Shown here piece after piece: positions 17,501 to 20,798 of a stretch of 20,798 nucleotides of DNA. The stretch is taken from the NCBI GenBank assembly GCA_902462525.1, contig CABQCA010000025.1:1-20798 (forward strand), given 5' to 3'. The notes under the pieces were generated by a model. It had not been told where the DNA came from. It did no database searches and worked only from the letters and a program-made list of their open reading frames with translations. The DNA is from an uncultured Porphyromonadaceae bacterium. Its GTDB lineage: Bacteria; Bacteroidota; Bacteroidia; Bacteroidales; Muribaculaceae. The stretch's first letter is position 1, and each line of letters starts with the position of its first letter. The position numbers and the translations under genes were made by a program.

Positions 17501-17881
17501 GGCGGTTTTGAAATACTTGCCGCCGAACATGATTTGGAACAGAATGATAACAATGGCAATGTTACTCATTGGATTGATTATATTGACGGTGATCCGTGTG
17601 CCGCTATAACCGGGTCGGATAACCAACCTTTGGACGGAGGTCGCTGGCGTCTGCCGAATGCGACAGAGCTTGCTATCATGCAGAATGAGGGAGAATTTAA
17701 AGACCTTAAAAAATATTATCTGTCATGTACGGCTCTCGGATTCAACAGCACCGACGGCAGCAAGATTACCAATTCCCAAATAGGCTCTAATTCGAATCTG
17801 CTCTCGGCATATGATGATCATGTGACGCGTTCTCCGCGAAGTAACTATAATGTTCGATGCGTTCGCGATATTATAGAATAG
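14585..17881 (+). CDS. Large fimbrial tip adhesin lipoprotein, DUF4906-like, with lectin-like C-terminus
   Basis: A 1098-residue lipoprotein (lipobox LASC, cysteine 24). Its ATG shares a base with the previous stop. The mature N-terminus has a first strand (MTVVVPLKFSEP), then QSRADL with R56 as a possible processing arginine. About residues 100-460 look like a DUF4906-type fimbrillin region, ending near YTYNVTVNGLNDIRVEAFN. Residues 800-811 (DNNGNSTIDADE) fit an EF-hand calcium loop with Ser in place of the usual Gly. Residues about 1018-1098 (GGRWRLPNATELAIM to NVRCVRDI) resemble the C-type-lectin/formylglycine-enzyme-like ends of Bacteroidales tip proteins. From about 16790 the GC content falls (37-45% on sampled lines between 17341 and 17760, against 63-72% on lines at 15361 and 16201), which suggests that this module was exchanged. 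Binding target unknown. Confidence 0.82.
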   Translation: MAMFSSSFRYILLAAACALALASCSDEIDVPDYVKAGEDMTVVVPLKFSEPTVQSRADLSETQLNTVRSLWVATFSSATGQMTSKKNADSDVIGWMELTPGTSDIEPVLHEVTIRTKSGPSYIVAVANVENNGVLKSNPEDVKPLSELLAGVTTWSEFLNVGVVAPSTYAAINAPTPPLVMCGAFTNTIKVVSDSHITVPLAQWQNENIKPYTIPSSTNGTFTLNGAIHLRRVVSQINFNIKSGNANVNITPNSYRIVNVPRYSWLYERPADAAAATTANFGDDCTDDNKGSFYVASESYSSAASFIRKNDDGSFGFNFWQAENKHTGTITATGTPEEIYKARDAQTKADDGANSGIFTALCPSGTWTPNNMAGYVLINCTVDYKESINVDENGEVLNPPTGTAVWRTGTATYLVHLGYMGGDAADFNSYRNADYTYNVTVNGLNDIRVEAFNTAETPGAEGTVTDAINPTINLDCHYGAFNIELTDSELAAWTQTPGGNYTGFGFMIMTYDNINGGLKEYDEVKLLTEYATWNDVPDDIKKYVGWVELRPTTGRDVLAAYKPRTGDNADGATFNLYDAAKGILSDTRKKSDSGWYTCFVNEYTYEADGADESMKASDTYPIWYSYVNADPRRFYIRVTRHVSDDGESVYARSKYAAVQNSIQTYYGRQAIPEGAGHVRGAAMGIESLNEIYGLNIRRSWTTGTNADNGRYNCWLWADGKSWSTCVDQTKPQTIPAGQNGITAAEYNVPKTANYANTSQNAFTGGNAIRDYDPQPSQRTAALNRQRAIQAINACMNRNRDNNGNSTIDADELRWYVPSLNQYTRITLGATSIGSNALMNYANVTEVGDYSSSGSFGFGYDGKYLYYSSDGRVFWAMEGFSTGNWNSSNSGEPVAPWQVRCIRNLGTNLATVSETSQSVKAYTYTTSDTYHRVVPTYYELSNTRSISYSGNGSGAGKMPVHVMYDADCNALYKGGFEILAAEHDLEQNDNNGNVTHWIDYIDGDPCAAITGSDNQPLDGGRWRLPNATELAIMQNEGEFKDLKKYYLSCTALGFNSTDGSKITNSQIGSNSNLLSAYDDHVTRSPRSNYNVRCVRDIIE
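16982..17017 (+). other. EF-hand-like calcium loop in tip adhesin
   Basis: Codes for DNNGNSTIDADE (residues 800-811). D1, N3, N5, I8, D9 and E12 fit the 12-residue EF-hand loop; position 6 is Ser in place of Gly. It is followed by LRWYVPSLNQY, a sequence I associate with this type of tip protein. Calcium binding is inferred. Confidence 0.5.
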
Positions 17882-18681
17882 CAGTAGCGGTATGGCTGTG
17901 TGCGTCGGCCTGCGGCAACGTGCAGAAGCCGGCCGGAGAATCAGCCGGGCTTCTGCCGGCCGATTCTCTTGCCGTGCACTTCTGGGACGAGCCGTCGGTG
18001 CTTCGCGAGCCTCTCGACAGCGTTGCTGCCGAGCAGCACTTCGCCGATTTTCTGGGACTGCTGCTCAACGCCGATGCCGATACGCGCACACGCGCCGTTG
18101 AGGCCCTCATGCGCGGTGCCCGGCAGCAGGAGCTGATAGAGCACTACGCCGACCACTATCTTTTCGACCCAAATTCACCTCTGCGCGACGACGGCCTCTA
18201 TATCGTCTTTGCGCGGGGAATGCTCGAAAACTACCGCCTCGACGATGCCGCCCGCATGGTGCTGGAGGCAAAAATTGAGAATGCGGCAAAGAACATGCCG
18301 GGCACGCGTGCCGCCGACTTCGCATACGTAACGCGCAGCGGCGACCGCGCCACCCTCCACACCACGGCCCCCGGCCGGGAGCTTCTGCTCCTGTTCTATG
18401 AGCCCGACTGCTCCAACTGCGCCGCTGCCATCGAACGACTCGCAGCCGACGCCGGCATCGCACACCGAACCGATGCCGGCACCCTGGCCGTACTCGCCGT
18501 ATATCCCGACGACGACACGGCTCTGTGGCAGAGTACGGCTGCCTCCCTTCCCGAGGGCTGGACGGTGGCCCGCGCCGCCGATCCCGACCTTATCGCCGAC
18601 CTCTACTACATAGCAGCGACCCCCTCGGTCTATCTTCTCGACGCCGACCGGCGCGTGCTGGCCAAAGACATCTCTCCGTGA
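17857..18681 (+). CDS. Thioredoxin-fold (TlpA-like) lipoprotein, DUF5106-like
   Basis: A 274-residue lipoprotein. The ATG at 17857 lies inside the last 25 nt of the adhesin gene in another frame. This start is chosen because the signal (MRSRYYRIAVAVWLCASAC, lipobox cysteine 19) begins there and no later ATG would keep it. About residues 35-150 are helical and resemble the DUF5106 domain found before thioredoxin domains in Bacteroidota. From about residue 155 there is a thioredoxin-like fold: ELLLLFYEPDCSNC with C185-S-N-C188, then ATPSVYLLDADRRVL with the cis-proline position (TP). Most TlpA proteins have WCxxC; here it is DCSNC. Probable role is thiol-disulfide exchange outside the inner membrane. 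As the last gene of a pilus operon it could act on subunits or on the CxxC of the DUF3575 protein (inference). Confidence 0.8.
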   Translation: MRSRYYRIAVAVWLCASACGNVQKPAGESAGLLPADSLAVHFWDEPSVLREPLDSVAAEQHFADFLGLLLNADADTRTRAVEALMRGARQQELIEHYADHYLFDPNSPLRDDGLYIVFARGMLENYRLDDAARMVLEAKIENAAKNMPGTRAADFAYVTRSGDRATLHTTAPGRELLLLFYEPDCSNCAAAIERLAADAGIAHRTDAGTLAVLAVYPDDDTALWQSTAASLPEGWTVARAADPDLIADLYYIAATPSVYLLDADRRVLAKDISP

Positions 18682-18785
18682 CATAGACTTCCGCGCATGC
18701 CTCGTCACAAGGCTCTTCGGTGGCGATGGAAGGTGGAAGAGCGGGAAGCCGAAGCGCTTTTCGCTTAGGGGAAGTGTGCAAATTG

Positions 18786-18802
18786 ATGTTAAAGAATGTT
18801 AA
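18786..18802. promoter_or_regulatory. ATGTTAA direct repeats before G tract
   Basis: ATGTTAA occurs at 18786-18792 and 18796-18802, 10 nt apart (one helical turn), ending just before the CG that opens the G tract. This mirrors the TTAACA repeats before the first locus. Confidence 0.45.
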
Positions 18803-18803
18803 C

Positions 18804-18818
18804 GGGGGGGGGGGGGGG
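18804..18818 (+). repeat. G15 homopolymer in second pilus promoter region
   Basis: Fifteen consecutive G upstream of the TATATTTG box. The tract is followed by 8 nt and AATTTATG (18827-18834), the same spacing as after the G8 tract of the first locus. Tracts this long are prone to slippage in replication and also to sequencing error, so the exact length is uncertain. Confidence 0.72.
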
Positions 18819-18843
18819 CATTATCAAATTTATGGAAAGGGGT

Positions 18844-18851
18844 TATATTTG
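18844..18851 (+). promoter_or_regulatory. Candidate -7 box of second pilus locus
   Basis: TATATTTG fits TAnnTTTG and starts 25 nt after the G15 tract. No -33 TTTG is seen at 19-21 nt upstream. The leader to the ATG at 19127 would be about 270 nt, which is long, so a more downstream start is also possible (weak box TGTCTTTG at 18994). Confidence 0.45.
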
Positions 18852-18937
18852 CGATTGAATTCCTTTAAATTTATCACAAGAATCATTTCTTGCACCATGT
18901 CCTCTCTACCGCAGAAATATAAAAATCCGGCCATCTG

Positions 18938-18953
18938 TGTGTCACCTGACACA
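18938..18953. repeat. Perfect palindrome TGTGTCA-CC-TGACACA followed by T8
   Basis: Two 7-bp arms with a 2-nt centre, then ACAGCTGT (18957-18964) and a run of eight T (18964-18971). The two-base centre makes a simple hairpin loop unlikely without opening the inner pairs. It could be a dimer-binding operator, or part of an attenuator in the leader of the second locus. Confidence 0.45.
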
Positions 18954-19126
18954 TAGACAGCTGTTTTTTTTGCTTCCATTCGGCGGCTGTTTGTGTCTTT
19001 GCGTTTTCAGGATATGTTTTTTTTAATTGAATAATTCCGGCATTATCCGGTTCTTTTTGTAAACAAATTTTTGCAGTTGCTTACGGACCTCTAAGGGCTT
19101 GCACTATAAATAAAATATCTTAGTCT

Positions 19127-19729
19127 ATGCTAAAAAAATTAAGGACCAGCATAACGTGGCTTATGGCAATAGCAGCCCTCGCTTTCGGCTCTCTCTCAGC
19201 CCGGGGCGGCGACAACTTTGCCGTAAAGACCAACCTTCTGTGGGACGCCGCTCTTACGCCCAATATAGGTGCGGAGTTCGTCGTTGCACCGCGCTGGAGT
19301 GTCGATGTATCAGGACAGCTCAACGCATGGACACTCGACGGCGGCCGCCGCTGGAAGCACTGGCTCGTGCAGCCCGAAGTCCGCTATTGGTTTTGCGAAA
19401 CATTCGGCGGACATTTCCTTGCGGTTCATGCCATCGGCGGAACCTACAACTTCGGCAAGCTGCCATGGCACAAGTTTCTCAACAACGACCTCGGCAAGCT
19501 CCGCGACCGCCGCTATCAGGGCTGGGGCGCCGGTCTTGGAGCAGGCTACGGCTACACCTGGCCGCTGACGAAGCACTGGAGTGTCGAAGCCGAAATCGCA
19601 ATCGGCTGGATCTACACCCGCTACGACGTCTTCCCCTGCGCACAATGCGGTAGCAAGCTCGAGAGCGACCGCACTCACAATTATTTCGGCCCGACCAAAG
19701 CGGCCATTAACCTTGTTTATGTGTTCTGA
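19127..19729 (+). CDS. DUF3575 domain protein of second pilus locus
   Basis: A 200-residue paralogue of the protein at 7839. It has a signal peptide (about 1-26) and the same strand blocks: VKTNLLWDAALTPNIGAEF, RRWKHWLVQPEVRYWFCE, GYGYTWPLTKHWSVEAEIAI, and the ending HNYFGPTKAAINLVYVF. The CxxC near the C-terminus is kept as C171-A-Q-C174. Some stretches are also identical in DNA (for example 18 nt around RRWKHW), which fits duplication or gene conversion. It opens the second locus, after the G15 promoter region, and the DUF3868/OmpA-like gene follows 3 nt after the stop. Role inferred as for its paralogue. Confidence 0.85.
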   Translation: MLKKLRTSITWLMAIAALAFGSLSARGGDNFAVKTNLLWDAALTPNIGAEFVVAPRWSVDVSGQLNAWTLDGGRRWKHWLVQPEVRYWFCETFGGHFLAVHAIGGTYNFGKLPWHKFLNNDLGKLRDRRYQGWGAGLGAGYGYTWPLTKHWSVEAEIAIGWIYTRYDVFPCAQCGSKLESDRTHNYFGPTKAAINLVYVF

Positions 19730-19732
19730 GCT

Positions 19733-20798
19733 ATGACTACGATGTGTGATTTCTCGAAAAAGATACGGTCGGCAATGGCTTTTGCCGCCGCAGTCCTCGC
19801 ATTGTCGGCTTCGGCACACACTCTGCCTTCGCTTGCTGTCGGCGATGCCGCCGTGGCCGTTTCGGACTCGGAGCTGAAACTGTCGTTCACTATCGACCCT
19901 GAGTCGTACAACATATCCACACGCCGGCAGCTTGTCCTCACGCCGGTCGTCACCGGGGCCGACAGCGCAATGGCTATGCCGCCTGTGGTCATTGCGGGTC
20001 ATAACCGCTACATCCATTTGCTGCGGAGTCGCGAAGACTTGCCTGCCGGTGCTGTTCTGATCCGTTCCGGACGCAAAGGCACGGTCGAATACACCGCCTC
20101 ACTGCCCCTGAAGCAGTGGATGCTTCTGAGTCAGATCGACATCAAAGCTGACGAAACAGGGTGCTGCGGCACCCCGGGTCGATGCGACGATGTGCCCGTT
20201 GCGCGTCTGGATCTGAGGCCGGCTTCGTTTCCGGTGCCTCCGGACTATTCAGTAAAAGCTCCGGCCGCTTCCGACAACAAGACTACGGAGCTGAGCGGAA
20301 GCGCTTATATCGACTTCCGGGTGAACCGCACCGAAATAGACCCCGCCTATCGTCGTAATCCCGAGGAACTTGCCTCGATTATGAGTACAATCGACACTGT
20401 GGCCGGAAATCCGGATGCGTTCATCAATCATATAGAAATCAAAGGTTTCGCCTCGCCCGAAGGCAAGTACAGCAACAACGTGCGTCTCGCCAAGGGCCGC
20501 ACCGAGGCTCTCCGGAACCACATAATGGCTCAGTACGGCTTCGGGCCCGAAATATTCGGAACATCGTTCGAACCGGAGGACTGGGACGGCCTGCGCCGCT
20601 ATCTTGCCAAGTCGGCTCTTCCTCACCGGAATGAAATTCTTGACATTGCCAACAGTAATCTCGAACCCGACGAAAAAGACAATGCCATCCGTCGCCGGTT
20701 TCCGGCCGACTATAAGTTTCTGCTTGAAAACGTGTATCCGGCCCTCCGTCACTCCGACTACACGGTCAACTACACCATCCGCACCTACACCGACATCA
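19733..20798 (+). CDS. DUF3868/OmpA-like protein of second pilus locus, partial (3' end outside window)
   Basis: The frame is open from the ATG at 19733 to the right edge (355 codons). The signal peptide spans about residues 1-28 (AMAFAAAVLALSASA); an ATG at 19742 is an alternative start. The N-terminal domain matches the paralogue at 8476 (PPVVIAGHNRYIHLLRS against PEVIVAGRNRYLQHQRH). A cysteine cluster TGCCGTPGRC near residues 142-151 is where the paralogue has ECGCG. The OmpA-like part follows: AYIDFRVNRTEIDPAYRRNPEEL, then IEIKGFASPEGKYSNNVRLAKGRTEAL, then FLLENVYPALRHSDYTVNY. The TPR-like end is beyond the window. It starts 3 nt after the DUF3575 gene, so the two are likely translationally coupled. 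Confidence 0.85.
   Translation, partial: MTTMCDFSKKIRSAMAFAAAVLALSASAHTLPSLAVGDAAVAVSDSELKLSFTIDPESYNISTRRQLVLTPVVTGADSAMAMPPVVIAGHNRYIHLLRSREDLPAGAVLIRSGRKGTVEYTASLPLKQWMLLSQIDIKADETGCCGTPGRCDDVPVARLDLRPASFPVPPDYSVKAPAASDNKTTELSGSAYIDFRVNRTEIDPAYRRNPEELASIMSTIDTVAGNPDAFINHIEIKGFASPEGKYSNNVRLAKGRTEALRNHIMAQYGFGPEIFGTSFEPEDWDGLRRYLAKSALPHRNEILDIANSNLEPDEKDNAIRRRFPADYKFLLENVYPALRHSDYTVNYTIRTYTDI

Larger units (their letters stand above)
18682..19126. other. Intergenic region between the two pilus loci
   Basis: This 445-bp gap holds two ATGTTAA repeats (18786-18802), a G15 tract (18804-18818), a -7 box (18844-18851), a perfect 7-bp-arm palindrome (18938-18953) followed by a T8 run, and an AT-rich leader. 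No strong terminator was found just after the upstream operon; AAGCG/CGCTT at 18752-18766 is too short to call. No small gene is convincing. Confidence 0.7.

Noticed and set aside
18752..18766. AAGCG-CTTTT-CGCTT hairpin as terminator of the first pilus locus
   Set aside because: The stem is only 5 bp, with no T run after it.
1..20798. CRISPR array, insertion sequence, tRNA or rRNA genes
   Set aside because: None was seen: no regular direct-repeat arrays, no transposase-like gene and no cloverleaf or rRNA-like sequence in the gaps.

Overview
The window looks like chromosomal DNA from a GC-rich member of the order Bacteroidales (Bacteroidota). This is inferred from the gene content (fimbrillin-type lipoproteins, DUF3575 and DUF3868/OmpA-like proteins, a TolC-HlyD-ABC2 operon), from the lack of Shine-Dalgarno sequences with AT-rich leaders before the ATGs, and from -7 boxes of the Bacteroidota form TAnnTTTG. 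A gut lineage such as Muribaculaceae is plausible but is not shown by anything seen here.

Layout. (1) Positions 1-2143, minus strand: a two-gene unit of a four-helix membrane protein of unknown function followed by a P-loop protein with GTPase-like motifs, which runs off the left edge. (2) Positions 2144-2493: a divergent regulatory region with an 11-bp perfect inverted repeat and nested palindromes. (3) Positions 2494-7503, plus strand: a four-gene export operon (TolC-family outer membrane protein, HlyD-family adaptor, two ABC-2 permeases). It has no ATPase gene in the window and ends at a strong hairpin terminator. (4) Positions 7839-18681, plus strand: a complete type V (FimA/Mfa1-like) pilus locus of seven genes: DUF3575 protein, DUF3868/OmpA-like protein, Mfa1-like major fimbrillin, FimB/Mfa2-like anchor, accessory subunit, large tip adhesin, and a thioredoxin-fold lipoprotein. 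(5) Positions 19127-20798, plus strand: the start of a second, paralogous locus (DUF3575 protein, then DUF3868/OmpA-like protein cut by the right edge).

How the parts may work together. The lipoprotein subunits would be lipidated, moved to the outer membrane and assembled by protease-triggered strand exchange. Three of them carry an SRA motif after the first strand that could be the processing site, and the predicted anchor lacks it. A hairpin plus a C-rich, G-poor tract lies just after the major subunit gene and could set subunit ratios.

The most interesting signal is shared by both pilus loci. Each has TTAA(C) repeats about one helical turn apart, then a run of G (8 in the first, 15 in the second), then exactly 8 nt, then AATTTATG, then a -7 box. 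This looks like a pair of promoters that could be phase-variable by slippage in the G tract. A second notable signal is a fall in GC over the last third of the tip adhesin, which suggests exchange of its C-terminal module.
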